From NCBI GenBank assembly GCA_019636555.1, contig JAHBXH010000001.1:868001-932000 (forward strand): a stretch of 64,000 nt of DNA, written 5' to 3'. Both the position numbers and the translations under genes were made by a program. Below are positions 17,371-25,222 of this stretch, piece by piece. The notes under the pieces were generated by a model. The model had not been told where the DNA came from. It ran no database searches and worked only from the letters and a program-made list of their open reading frames with translations. Positions within the stretch are counted from its first letter, which is position 1; every line of letters starts with the position of its first letter. This stretch comes from Phycisphaeraceae bacterium (GTDB lineage Bacteria > Planctomycetota > Phycisphaerae > Phycisphaerales > UBA1924).

Positions 17371-18291
17371 ATGTCACTTCTTGTCACCGGAACCATCGGC
17401 ATTGACGACGTTGTTACTCCGACGGGGCACGCCAATCAGGTGCTCGGCGGATCGTGCATGTATTTCTCCGCCGCGGCGAGTTTCTATTCGCCGCTGCGCA
17501 TCGTCGCGGTGGTCGGTGAGGATTTTCCGCCGCAGTTCCGCGAGAGTTTCAAGCAGTTTCCGGGCGTGGATCTCGAGGGGCTGGAGACCCGAAAAGGCGG
17601 CAAGACATTCCGCTGGGGCTGCAAGTATCACAGCAACATGAACAGCCGTGACACGCTCTTCACCGAGCTTGGTGTCGTGGGCGAAGCGCCGGCGAAGGTG
17701 CCGCAGTCGTACGCGGATTCGAAGTATCTGTTCCTGGCCAATTCGCCGCCCGCGGTGCAGGCGGGGTTTTTGGAGCAGTGCCCCAAGCGCGTGCTGACCG
17801 TTGCGGACACGATGGACCTTTGGATCCAAGTTGCCAAGAGCGATCTGCTCGCGCTCCTGAAGCGCGTCGATGGGCTCGTGCTGAACTACGACGAGGCGGA
17901 ACTGCTGACCGGAAAATTGAACAGCGTGAGCGCCGGTCGCCACATCCTCGACCTGGGCCCCCGCTTTGTCATCATCAAGAAAGGCGAGCACGGCTGCCTG
18001 CTCATCCATCGCGACGGCATCTGCTCGCTGCCCGCGTACCCGACCGAGCGCGTCATCGACCCAACCGGCTGCGGCGATACATTCGCCGGCGGGCTGATGG
18101 GGTTCCTGTCGTCGGACAAATCGTCGCAGCACGACCCCGGAAGCTTCGCGTCGATCCGTCGCTCGCTGGTGCACGGCACCGTCGTCGCGAGCTTCACCAT
18201 CGAGGCGTTCAGCCTCGATCGGCTCAAGGAAATCAAGCGGGCCGACCTCGACAAGCGCTTCGAGGAATACGCGAGCATGGTGCGGGTCTAG
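17371..18291 (+). CDS. PfkB-family sugar kinase
   Basis: A 306-residue ribokinase-type kinase. VTGTIGIDDV opens the fold, GGSCMYFSAAASFY is the substrate-side GG motif, and DPTGCGDTFAGGLMGF near residues 230-245 is the ATP-binding signature with the catalytic Asp. Substrate unknown. The stop codon TAG is part of the CTAG that begins the 138-bp mobile element, so the element abuts the gene exactly. It lies 45 bp after the SRPBCC gene and could be read through from the tetR operon. Confidence 0.88.
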   Translation: MSLLVTGTIGIDDVVTPTGHANQVLGGSCMYFSAAASFYSPLRIVAVVGEDFPPQFRESFKQFPGVDLEGLETRKGGKTFRWGCKYHSNMNSRDTLFTELGVVGEAPAKVPQSYADSKYLFLANSPPAVQAGFLEQCPKRVLTVADTMDLWIQVAKSDLLALLKRVDGLVLNYDEAELLTGKLNSVSAGRHILDLGPRFVIIKKGEHGCLLIHRDGICSLPAYPTERVIDPTGCGDTFAGGLMGFLSSDKSSQHDPGSFASIRRSLVHGTVVASFTIEAFSLDRLKEIKRADLDKRFEEYASMVRV

Positions 18292-18425
18292 CAGGCTGTT
18301 GAAATTCTGATTGTGCCTACTGCGCCGACGCATTGCAGACAACTTTCTGGCCCTCAGACCCGGGTCGCGAGGGTAGATGGCGGTTCGAAATTGCGACTGG
18401 TTGGAGTTTTTCAACAGCCTGCTAG
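18288..18425 (+). mobile_element. 138-bp MITE-like element, copy 1
   Basis: The element is bounded by 17-bp perfect terminal inverted repeats, CTAGCAGGCTGTTGAAA and its complement. It is identical over all 138 bases to the inverted copy at 54842-54979. It encodes no transposase, so it would be a non-autonomous element moved in trans. The terminal CTAG may be part of the repeat or a duplicated target. The first TAG serves as the stop codon of the sugar kinase gene. Its right end lies 41 bp before the earliest possible hicB start. Confidence 0.85.
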
Positions 18426-18516
18426 GCGTCCCGGCCGCGAATCTGTATCAGAACCGCGCCGTGTGATGCATCAAAATTCCCTTGATTTGCCGCCGGAAAT
18501 ATCTGATAATGAAGGC

Positions 18517-18738
18517 GTGAGGCAAGTTGTGATCTACAAGGGAGAGGACGGAAACTGGGTTGCGGAAGTACCCTCGCTTCCCGGGTGTGTTTCGCAGGGC
18601 AGCTCCACTCAACAAGCCCTTGCGAATGTGGCCGAAGCAATCAGTCTTTGGGTGGAAACAGTTCGCGAAATGGGCTGGAATATTCCCGTTGACTCGATGT
18701 CCGCGCGAATCGAGACGATTCCAGACCCTGCCGCATAG
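18517..18738 (+). CDS. hicB: HicB-family antitoxin
   Basis: The 73-residue product matches short HicB antitoxins: RQVVIYKGEDGNWVAEVPSL, then PGCVSQGSSTQQALANVAEAISLW. This is a partial RNase H-like fold that blocks the HicA RNase. I prefer the GTG at 18517 because family members begin at that point; an in-frame ATG at 18466 would add 17 residues. HicA is not directly downstream but 684 bp away, with a winged-helix gene between. Palindromic GGTGTC half-sites lie just after the stop. Cognate pairing is inferred, not shown. Confidence 0.8.
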   Translation: MRQVVIYKGEDGNWVAEVPSLPGCVSQGSSTQQALANVAEAISLWVETVREMGWNIPVDSMSARIETIPDPAA

Positions 18739-18744
18739 AAATCT

Positions 18745-18823
18745 TTGGACACCCTGGGTGTCTAACATTGAACATACTGTGGTGTCATTGATGATGCTCC
18801 GCACCTATTCTAAAGTGGACACC
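18745..18823 (+). promoter_or_regulatory. Cluster of GGTGTC/GACACC half-sites between hicB and the winged-helix gene
   Basis: TTGGACACCC-T-GGGTGTCTAA (18745-18765) is a palindrome with 9 of 10 matching arm bases. Two more half-sites follow, GGTGTC at 18781-18786 and GACACC at 18818-18823. The set looks like an operator for a dimeric DNA-binding protein, possibly HicB or the winged-helix protein. The first palindrome could instead act as a weak terminator stem, but no T-run follows. Confidence 0.45.
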
Positions 18824-18934
18824 ATCTAGAGATGTCGCGCGTAGAGACGTTGCGCCGTAAGACGTAACCGGGTAATACGGGATGACGGAGAGGTGCTTTC
18901 TGGATTGCGAGCGTAACAGCGCCAAGATTCTGGT

Positions 18935-19426
18935 ATGACTGCAATGAAAAAGCCCACAGTTCGCTTGGCGACCAAGGCAGGCAGCGATCTCGATCAGCAG
19001 GCAGGAACTGTTCGTTGGCCGAAGAGCTGCGAGAGCGACGGAAACTTCATTAAGTTCCCGAAGATATTGGCGAAGCGATTCTTCGATCTCAAGATTGAGC
19101 CACACCACCTGCTCTTGATTCTGATGTTGAAGGTGGATGAATATCGAGACAGAAAGGTTCGCTATTACTGGGAAGAGCTTGCACAGTGGTGTGGCCGCGA
19201 TCGAAACACCGTGCGACGCTGGGCGTATGAACTCAAGAAGAAGGGGCTGCTTTCAATCCGGACCAACAGGAAGCTCAGCCAAGGAGAGAATCCGAGGCCC
19301 GGTCACAGAAACGAGCGAAATGAGTTCGAACTCACGGGGCTCTCAGTACGACTGGGACGTGTGCAAGCAGCTGCTGACGCCGAAAAAAACGCTCGGCAGA
19401 AGAAGAGCAAGGCGGCAGAAGAATGA
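18935..19426 (+). CDS. Winged-helix DNA-binding protein coupled to hicA
   Basis: A 163-residue basic protein. The segment from about 45 to 110 (FPKILAKRFFDLKIEPHHLL, then YYWEELAQWCGRDRNTVRRWAYELKKKGLLSI) reads as a winged helix-turn-helix, with the recognition helix at GRDRNTVRRWAYELKKKG, as in replication-initiator and phage regulator domains. N- and C-termini are Lys-rich and probably disordered. Its TGA overlaps the ATG of hicA by four bases, so the two are translationally coupled. The position, between hicB and hicA, is unusual. It may be an extra regulator or a replacement antitoxin; function is unproven. Confidence 0.65.
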   Translation: MTAMKKPTVRLATKAGSDLDQQAGTVRWPKSCESDGNFIKFPKILAKRFFDLKIEPHHLLLILMLKVDEYRDRKVRYYWEELAQWCGRDRNTVRRWAYELKKKGLLSIRTNRKLSQGENPRPGHRNERNEFELTGLSVRLGRVQAAADAEKNARQKKSKAAEE

Positions 19427-19650
19427 GCGGGCTTCCGGTCATGAGTGGCTTGGAAGTGATCGGCGCGCTCGCACGCTTCGGCTTCCAACATCGTCGTACG
19501 AAGGGTTCTCATGCAATTCTGGTACGGGAATCGCCACGTCTGGCTGTCACAGTACCACTACATCGAGAACTGGATCGGGGGACGCTGCGCGCGATTATTC
19601 GGCAATCTGGACTGTCAGTAGAAACGTTTGTTGCAAGCCTGAATCGATAG
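19423..19650 (+). CDS. hicA: HicA-family mRNA interferase toxin
   Basis: The 75-residue product has the HicA double-stranded-RNA-binding-like fold: LEVIGALARFGFQHRRTKGSHAIL, with the active-site His in GSH, then a Pro-Leu-His, and ELDRGTLRAIIRQSGLSVETF at the C-terminus. HicA cleaves mRNA and halts growth until HicB neutralises it. The start overlaps the stop of the winged-helix gene by four bases; an in-frame ATG six codons later is an alternative. No truncation or missing catalytic residue is seen, so the toxin should be active if expressed. Confidence 0.85.
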   Translation: MSGLPVMSGLEVIGALARFGFQHRRTKGSHAILVRESPRLAVTVPLHRELDRGTLRAIIRQSGLSVETFVASLNR

Positions 19651-19674
19651 CGCTGCTTCCTATAGTCGGCTCCC

Positions 19675-20442
19675 ATGGCAATCATCGTCTTTCAACACGG
19701 AGCGCTCGTCGGTCCCGGTCGGCTCGGTCTGACGCTTCGGGATCACGGCTTCAAACTCTCGATCCGGCGTCTTGATCTCGCGGCGGATCATCCGATCAAC
19801 ATTCTCGCGCTCGAAGATTTCGGTGACGGGCAACTCATCCCCACCGATTTCGACAATGTGCAGGGCGTGATCGCCTTAGGCGGCCCGCAGAACGTCGGCG
19901 AGGATCATCCGTGGATGCCCGGCGAGATGTCGTTTCTCAAACAGGCGCACGAGCGCCAGCTCCCGGTCATCGGCATCTGCCTCGGCGCGCAGATGATCGC
20001 GCAGACCCTCGGCGGCCAGGTCGGCAAGATGGACACGCCCGAGATCGGGATGAAGACAATGTCGCTCAACCCGGTCGGCCAGACCGAGCCGCTTCTCGCC
20101 GGAATCGCGTGGGATGCGGGGGCGTATGAAACGCACGGCTACGAGATCAAGCAACTGCCGCCGGGTGCGACGCTGCTCGGTTCGACCAAAGAGTGCAAGA
20201 ACCAGATCTTCAAGGCGGGGGTTCGCACGTACGGCTTCCAGCATCACCCGGAGTTCGATCGCGCGATGATCGAGGCGCTGCTGCCGCACGACAAAGATTT
20301 CTGCTCACGCGCCGGAATCTCGGAAGGCGATCTCCGCGCCCAGCTCGACAAGCATTACGCCGATTTCGCGCGCTATTCCGACCGGCTCTGCGTCAATATC
20401 GCGAGTTTCCTGTTTCCGCTCGAGCGGAAGCTGACGGCGTGA
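19675..20442 (+). CDS. Class I glutamine amidotransferase (GMP synthase-like)
   Basis: A 255-residue single-domain class I amidotransferase. The nucleophile elbow GICLGAQM holds Cys102, and the His-x-Glu pair is in QHHPEFD (about 192-198). These enzymes hydrolyse glutamine and pass ammonia to a partner, or cleave gamma-glutamyl compounds. No synthetase partner is adjacent, and a stand-alone GMP synthase-like protein of this length often has a detached or unknown role. Its ATG is 24 bp after hicA. Confidence 0.85.
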   Translation: MAIIVFQHGALVGPGRLGLTLRDHGFKLSIRRLDLAADHPINILALEDFGDGQLIPTDFDNVQGVIALGGPQNVGEDHPWMPGEMSFLKQAHERQLPVIGICLGAQMIAQTLGGQVGKMDTPEIGMKTMSLNPVGQTEPLLAGIAWDAGAYETHGYEIKQLPPGATLLGSTKECKNQIFKAGVRTYGFQHHPEFDRAMIEALLPHDKDFCSRAGISEGDLRAQLDKHYADFARYSDRLCVNIASFLFPLERKLTA

Positions 20443-20451
20443 AGGACATTT

Positions 20452-20595
20452 ACCACAGAGGCACAGAGACACAGAGAAGAAATGAAACGTGAGCAGGTGA
20501 AGAGGTGACCAGGTGGGGAGGTGGAGAGATGGAGGGGGTGATGGGACGGCGTTCTTGCTTTTTCCCCCAATTCCCTCTCTCTGTGCCTCTGCAGC
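20452..20595. repeat. Intergenic repeat: inverted CAGAGGCACAGAGA arms and GGTGA-type words
   Basis: The left arm ACAGAGGCACAGAGACACAG and the right arm TCTCTGTGCCTCTG form an inverted repeat about 120 bp apart. Between them lies a purine-rich run built from AGGTGA and AGGTGG words (20490-20530), like the array at 55385-55466. No gene is seen in the 170 bp between the amidotransferase and glycosylase genes. Confidence 0.6.
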
Positions 20596-20612
20596 TCCTT
20601 TGGTGAATTCCG

Positions 20613-21662
20613 ATGCCCTCGTTCTCGATCAAGCCACCCTCCGATTACTCCCTCCTTCGCGACGCGTGCTCGTACGGCTACTTCCTTCTCGCGCCCAATC
20701 GCTGGAATGTCGATGAGCAGGCACTTTCGCGCGGCCTCAACATCGGAAAAGAGGTCGTCGGCGTCGTCATCACGCAGCCCGGGGGAAAGGGCAAGCCGCT
20801 GAAGGTTCGCGTCGATCGGGCGCTCGCGCTCGCCCAGCGCAAGCAGGCAGAGGCGCTGATCCGGCGCATGCTCCGGCTCGATGAGGACGAGGCGCACGTC
20901 CGCGCGTTCCACAAGGTCGATCCGCGTTGGAAGCGTTCAGGCCGTGCGCGACTCTTCCGCTCGCCGACGCTCTTTGAAGATGTGCTGAAAACCGTCACGA
21001 GTTGCAACGTGACCTGGCCGGGCACTGTTCAGATGAACCGGCGGTTGTGCGAAGTGGTGGGGAAGCGCACGCCGTCGGGTCTGCTCACGTTCCCGACAGC
21101 TTCGGCGCTTGCACGTGCGCGACCGCAGACACTGCGCTCCCAGTGCCGCGTCGGCTATCGCGATCTCCGCATTATCGAACTCGCGCGGCTCTTCGCCACG
21201 CACGCTCCCGAAGTACGCATCATCGAGGACCCTTCCACGCCGGACGACGTGCTGCACGAAACGCTGCTCGAGCTTCCCGGCGTCGGTCCGTATGCCGCGG
21301 CAAACATCATGCAGCTGCTCGGGCGCTACTCGCGCCTTCCGCTCGATACCGAGAGCGTCCGCCACGGTCGCTCGGTGCTCGGCTACACCGGCAATTCGAA
21401 GCAGGTGATGAAGCGCGTGCACGAGCACTTCGCGCCGTTCGAATCGCACGCCTTCCGGAGCTACTGGTTCGAGATGTGGGTGCACTACGAAAAGCTGCAG
21501 GGGCCGGCGCACACCTGGGAGCGGGACACGACGGGCACGATGTTCACGGCGGCGCAACTCAAAAAGCTGGCCGAAGCGAATGGTCTACCGAACCCAAAGC
21601 GAAGTGCGGCGAGCTCTTCCCCCGCCCGCAAGGCCCGCCGCTCCGCCCCGGCCCGAAAATAA
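20613..21662 (+). CDS. HhH-GPD superfamily DNA glycosylase
   Basis: The 349-residue protein carries the helix-hairpin-helix plus Gly/Pro-Asp signature, LELPGVGPYAAANIMQLLGR then LPLDTESVRH, where the Asp in LPLD is the catalytic acid. The fold of this group (AlkA, OGG1) excises damaged bases such as 3-methyladenine or 8-oxoguanine. The N-terminal 100 residues resemble the TBP-like domain of AlkA/OGG proteins. No iron-sulfur Cys cluster is visible, which excludes EndoIII/MutY. The C-terminal tail is Ala/Arg-rich. The exact lesion is not evident. Confidence 0.85.
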   Translation: MPSFSIKPPSDYSLLRDACSYGYFLLAPNRWNVDEQALSRGLNIGKEVVGVVITQPGGKGKPLKVRVDRALALAQRKQAEALIRRMLRLDEDEAHVRAFHKVDPRWKRSGRARLFRSPTLFEDVLKTVTSCNVTWPGTVQMNRRLCEVVGKRTPSGLLTFPTASALARARPQTLRSQCRVGYRDLRIIELARLFATHAPEVRIIEDPSTPDDVLHETLLELPGVGPYAAANIMQLLGRYSRLPLDTESVRHGRSVLGYTGNSKQVMKRVHEHFAPFESHAFRSYWFEMWVHYEKLQGPAHTWERDTTGTMFTAAQLKKLAEANGLPNPKRSAASSSPARKARRSAPARK

Positions 21663-21732
21663 CACGCTTTTGACCCGTCCATCCGCCAAGCCCGGATAAA
21701 CGACGCCCCGTTCGGCGTCGATATCCGATGCG

Positions 21733-22650
21733 GTGTTCCGTCTCTGGTCACAGCTCGACGCCGAAGATACGGCGCGGTGGCTCGAACGTCGCAGCAAACT
21801 CGACGTGCTGTCTCTCGCGCTCATCGCGCTCATCCCGATCGTCGCGGTCGATCTCAAGCTCGGTCCGCATATCTCGCTCAGTGCACTCACGCTCGCGCCG
21901 GTGTTCCTCGTCGGCTGCTTCGGCGGTCGCCTCGTCTCGTACACCTATTCCGTGATCGCGGCGTTCTGCGCGTTCGTCGATTCCTACCGCGTTCTTCCAA
22001 CTGACGCGAGCCTCGGTCTCATTACCTGGTCGTTCGCTTCGCGCGCCATCACCTACATCTTCATGGCCGAGATCTCGTCGCGATTCCGCGATCTCATCCA
22101 TCAATACGCGGCGCACGCGCGCACCGACGGACTCACCGGCCTTTCGAATTTCCGCGACCTGTGCATCCAGGCCGAGCGGCTGATTCTCGCGGCGCGGCGG
22201 GAAAAGACGCCGATTTCCGCGGCGTACGTCGATTGCGACAATTTCAAGCAGGTCAATGATCGTTTCGGCCACGCCGAGGGCGACGCCGTCCTCCGCGCCG
22301 TTGCGGAAGTCTTCCGCACCTGCACGCGCCCGGCCGATGTCGTCGCGCGCGTCGGTGGCGATGAATTCGTGCTGCTCATGCCCGCGACCGACTGCGAAGG
22401 GGGCAAGCTGGCCGTCACGCGCATTCACGCCGAACTCACGCGTGCTATGGACGCCTTGAAGCGTGATGTTACCTTCAGCATCGGCGCCGCGACGTTCGAT
22501 GCGCCGCCCGCCAATGTCGATGAGTTGCTCGCCAGCATTGACGATTGCCAGTACCGGGCGAAAAAGGGGGGCAAGGATCGCTTCGTGTACCACACGCAAG
22601 ACGCGAAGAAGACCAGCGAACCCGCTCCGGGCGGCAAGATGGTGGCTTAG
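21733..22650 (+). CDS. Membrane-bound diguanylate cyclase (GGDEF)
   Basis: A 305-residue enzyme making cyclic di-GMP from two GTP. The N-terminal 115 residues have three or four hydrophobic helices (about 24-40, 50-64, 68-84, 95-112). The GGDEF domain follows: DGLTGLSNFR, DCDNFKQVNDRFGH, RVGGDEF at 206-212, and FSIGAA. An inhibitory I-site RxxD (R199, D202) sits five residues before GGDEF, so product feedback is likely. The start is GTG at 21733. Its output would affect motility or attachment, and a pilus cluster lies about 8 kb away. Confidence 0.92.
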   Translation: MFRLWSQLDAEDTARWLERRSKLDVLSLALIALIPIVAVDLKLGPHISLSALTLAPVFLVGCFGGRLVSYTYSVIAAFCAFVDSYRVLPTDASLGLITWSFASRAITYIFMAEISSRFRDLIHQYAAHARTDGLTGLSNFRDLCIQAERLILAARREKTPISAAYVDCDNFKQVNDRFGHAEGDAVLRAVAEVFRTCTRPADVVARVGGDEFVLLMPATDCEGGKLAVTRIHAELTRAMDALKRDVTFSIGAATFDAPPANVDELLASIDDCQYRAKKGGKDRFVYHTQDAKKTSEPAPGGKMVA

Positions 22651-22676
22651 AAAGTGCTTTGCGGCGGCCTCGTTCG

Positions 22677-23924
22677 TCACTTGCCTGAGAGCGCGGCTTC
22701 GAGCTGCTCGCGAAGCGCCATTGTGTCCGCTCCGCTCTTGTCCGCATCATCCAGCAGCGCCCGCATGTCCGGACGTGCCTGCCCTTTGCTCATTGCATAT
22801 CCAACAGCGCCGGTGATCAACCGCGGCGGATCGTGCAAGCTCCGCGCGTCTTTCAGAATCTCTCCGGCGGTTTCGTCCCTTCCCGCGGTCAGGTACCCTG
22901 CATAGAGAACGGCGACGCGCTCGCGAAACATCGTCCACGTCTGTTCGAGAATCGATTGCTTCGTCGCTTCGTCAAGCGAATCCGGCAACTGCGGCGCCAT
23001 TTTCGCCATGTCGGCGCTCATCGCGTAGTCGGCGCGAATCGTCTGCAACGGGCTTGGGTACAGCAGCGGAATATCCGCGAGCCGATCGCGCGTGACCAGA
23101 AGATCAAAGATCCGGAACGCGGACCGTTCGAACTGTGCCGGTGCTTCCGGTGTGTTCTTCACTGCATCGAACCACGCGAGGGTCCGATCCTCATCGCCGA
23201 CGATTTCGTTCAGCACAATCCAGTCATCGCGCCCGCTGGTGCTCGCGTTGCCGGCCTTGAGCGCCTCATCCGCTTGATCCCGCAGCTTTGTAAACGCCGC
23301 CTTCGCCGGCGCGTGTCGTGCCGCCAGGTTCGCCATGTCGCTCGCCATGTACGAACCGCGCACGCCGGCCATGCTGGGTTCGTATTCCAGCATGTGCTCC
23401 CACAGCCACACGTATTCCTCGGTCGCCTCGTCGGGTTTTCCCGATGTTGCAAGCTCGCGAACCGTCTGGTATCGCGCCCCCATGTCACGCGAGTCCTTGT
23501 CCACCCTCGGTCCGCCGATCAGTTTCCCTGCCGCGGCATCATCCATCCACTTCAGCGTCCCGGCCGCATCCATGTACCCGGTCTTGCGCGCGATCTCGTT
23601 TCCGCCCTTGAGCATCACCATGGTCGGCATCGCCGAGATCTGGTAGCGCCCCGCGATGTCGCGCTCCTTGTCGACATCGACCTGGATCGCCACGCCGTGG
23701 TCTTTCATCCACTCAACAACCTTGTCGTCACGCCAGGTCGTCTGGTCCATCGCCTTGCACGGCATGCACCACTCGGCAGTGAACTTGATGAGCACCAGCT
23801 TGTCCGTTCCTTCAACCTGTTTGGTCGCGGCGTCGAGCGTCAGATCGCTGAAAGCCGGGGGCAAATCCGCTCTTGCGGCGGTGACAGTCACGAGGAGAAG
23901 AAACGTTGCAAACAGCTTGTGCAT
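22677..23924 (-). CDS. Exported thioredoxin-domain protein, paralogue 3
   Basis: A 415-residue product with a signal peptide (MHKLFATFLLLVTVTAARA), then a thioredoxin fold at about 25-135 with the active site AEWCMPCKAM and the cis-Pro loop SAMPTMVML. The remaining 270 residues are helical with no known motif. It should act in the periplasm on disulfides. It is the last of three tandem paralogues and the only one with CMPC instead of CPPC. It is 32 bp downstream of the next copy and convergent with the GGDEF gene. Confidence 0.88.
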   Translation of the reverse strand: MHKLFATFLLLVTVTAARADLPPAFSDLTLDAATKQVEGTDKLVLIKFTAEWCMPCKAMDQTTWRDDKVVEWMKDHGVAIQVDVDKERDIAGRYQISAMPTMVMLKGGNEIARKTGYMDAAGTLKWMDDAAAGKLIGGPRVDKDSRDMGARYQTVRELATSGKPDEATEEYVWLWEHMLEYEPSMAGVRGSYMASDMANLAARHAPAKAAFTKLRDQADEALKAGNASTSGRDDWIVLNEIVGDEDRTLAWFDAVKNTPEAPAQFERSAFRIFDLLVTRDRLADIPLLYPSPLQTIRADYAMSADMAKMAPQLPDSLDEATKQSILEQTWTMFRERVAVLYAGYLTAGRDETAGEILKDARSLHDPPRLITGAVGYAMSKGQARPDMRALLDDADKSGADTMALREQLEAALSGK

Positions 23925-23956
23925 GACGAACTCTAGAGCCGCGCGCGAGAGCGCAA

Positions 23957-25201
23957 CTACGGCTTGCGCAGCGCTTCAACCTGCTTCTTCAGCCCGCCCA
24001 CATCCTGTCCGGACTTCTGCGCTTCATCGAGCCACAGGTTCATGCCGGGGCCGAGCACTCCTGTTTCGACGCACTCCTGCACGAGCGCGACGCGCATGGT
24101 GGGGGTGTCGCGGAACTGGAGCATTGTTTCCGCGATCTCGTTGGCTTCCCTGATCTTCTTTGCCGCGACGTTTCCCGCGAAGATCTGCGCGCCGAGCGTT
24201 TCAAAGTCGGCCCACATCCTCGCCGCGGCGGACGGATCGGGTTTGCTTAGGCCGTCCGCCACGGGAACGATCTGCTGGTGCCGGCGCTTGAGAGCATCGG
24301 TGGCGCCGGGCAGCACTTCGGCGATCTCCGCGGCGCGCCGGTGCCGGTAGAGAAGCGGCGCGACTCCGGCAAAGCCGACGTCGATCCACGCGGCGCCGTT
24401 GCGTTCTCCCTTCATGTGTTCAAGCCACGCGAGGCTGCGGGCGTCATCGTCGAGGATGCTGTTCCACGCAAACCAGTCGTTCAGCGGCCCGTTTGAGGCG
24501 ATGGACGGAGGCTCCACCGGCGCGTTTTCGATCTCATCGCGAATGGATGCGAACGCTTGCTTCGCGTCCGGCGCGCCCTTGAGAATCGCCTGCAACTGCG
24601 GGTGCACTTCGGCGACGAGCCCGATCTGCCGCAGCGGGTCGCTTGCGTTCTCTTTCGCGAACATCTCGCGCACGATCGAAAGCGCGTCGGTGAATTTGCC
24701 TTCCTCCACACTCTTGTCGAGGCTCGACATCAATCGAAGAACGGGCGTGTCGCTCGGATCGGCCTTGGCCTTGGCCGGCGCGGCGGTCACTGCTTTTCCT
24801 GTCGCCGCCGATTCCATCCATGAAATCGTCTGCGTCGGGTCCATGTACCCCAGCGTGCGGGCGATCTCTTTGCCGCTTCGGAGCATCACCATCGTCGGCA
24901 TCGCCTCGATGTTGTACGCCATCGCGGTTTTCTGGTCTTTGTCCACATCAACCTGCAGTGCGACGCCGTGGCTCTTCACCCATTCAATGACCTTGTCGTC
25001 GCGCCAAGTCGTCCTGTCCATTACCTTGCACGGCGGGCACCACTCCGCCGTGAACTTGATTACGACGACCTTGTCGGTTCCCTGCACCTGCTTCTTCGCG
25101 GCATCGAGCGTGACGTCGCTGAAGGCGGGGGGCAGGTCGGCGCGGCAGATCGCCACAGCGAACAGTACCAACACGCACGCGACGATCCGATTCATTTGCA
25201 A
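23957..25201 (-). CDS. Exported thioredoxin-domain protein, paralogue 2
   Basis: A 414-residue paralogue of its two neighbours: signal peptide MNRIVACVLVLFAVAICRA, thioredoxin domain with AEWCPPCKVMDRTTWRDDKV and EAMPTMVML, and the long helical C-terminal region. The CPPC site differs from the CGPC of classic thioredoxin and suggests a different redox potential. The start ATG at 25201 follows a GGAG. It is the middle gene of a probable three-gene operon read from 26470 towards 22677. Confidence 0.88.
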   Translation of the reverse strand: MQMNRIVACVLVLFAVAICRADLPPAFSDVTLDAAKKQVQGTDKVVVIKFTAEWCPPCKVMDRTTWRDDKVIEWVKSHGVALQVDVDKDQKTAMAYNIEAMPTMVMLRSGKEIARTLGYMDPTQTISWMESAATGKAVTAAPAKAKADPSDTPVLRLMSSLDKSVEEGKFTDALSIVREMFAKENASDPLRQIGLVAEVHPQLQAILKGAPDAKQAFASIRDEIENAPVEPPSIASNGPLNDWFAWNSILDDDARSLAWLEHMKGERNGAAWIDVGFAGVAPLLYRHRRAAEIAEVLPGATDALKRRHQQIVPVADGLSKPDPSAAARMWADFETLGAQIFAGNVAAKKIREANEIAETMLQFRDTPTMRVALVQECVETGVLGPGMNLWLDEAQKSGQDVGGLKKQVEALRKP

Positions 25202-25222
25202 CTCCGGTGTTTCCTGTTCGCC

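Noticed and set aside
18313..18420. Short peptide frame inside the 138-bp element, found again in copy 2
   Set aside because: The two copies are identical DNA, so the repeated peptide is no evidence of coding; it extends into unrelated flanks in each case.
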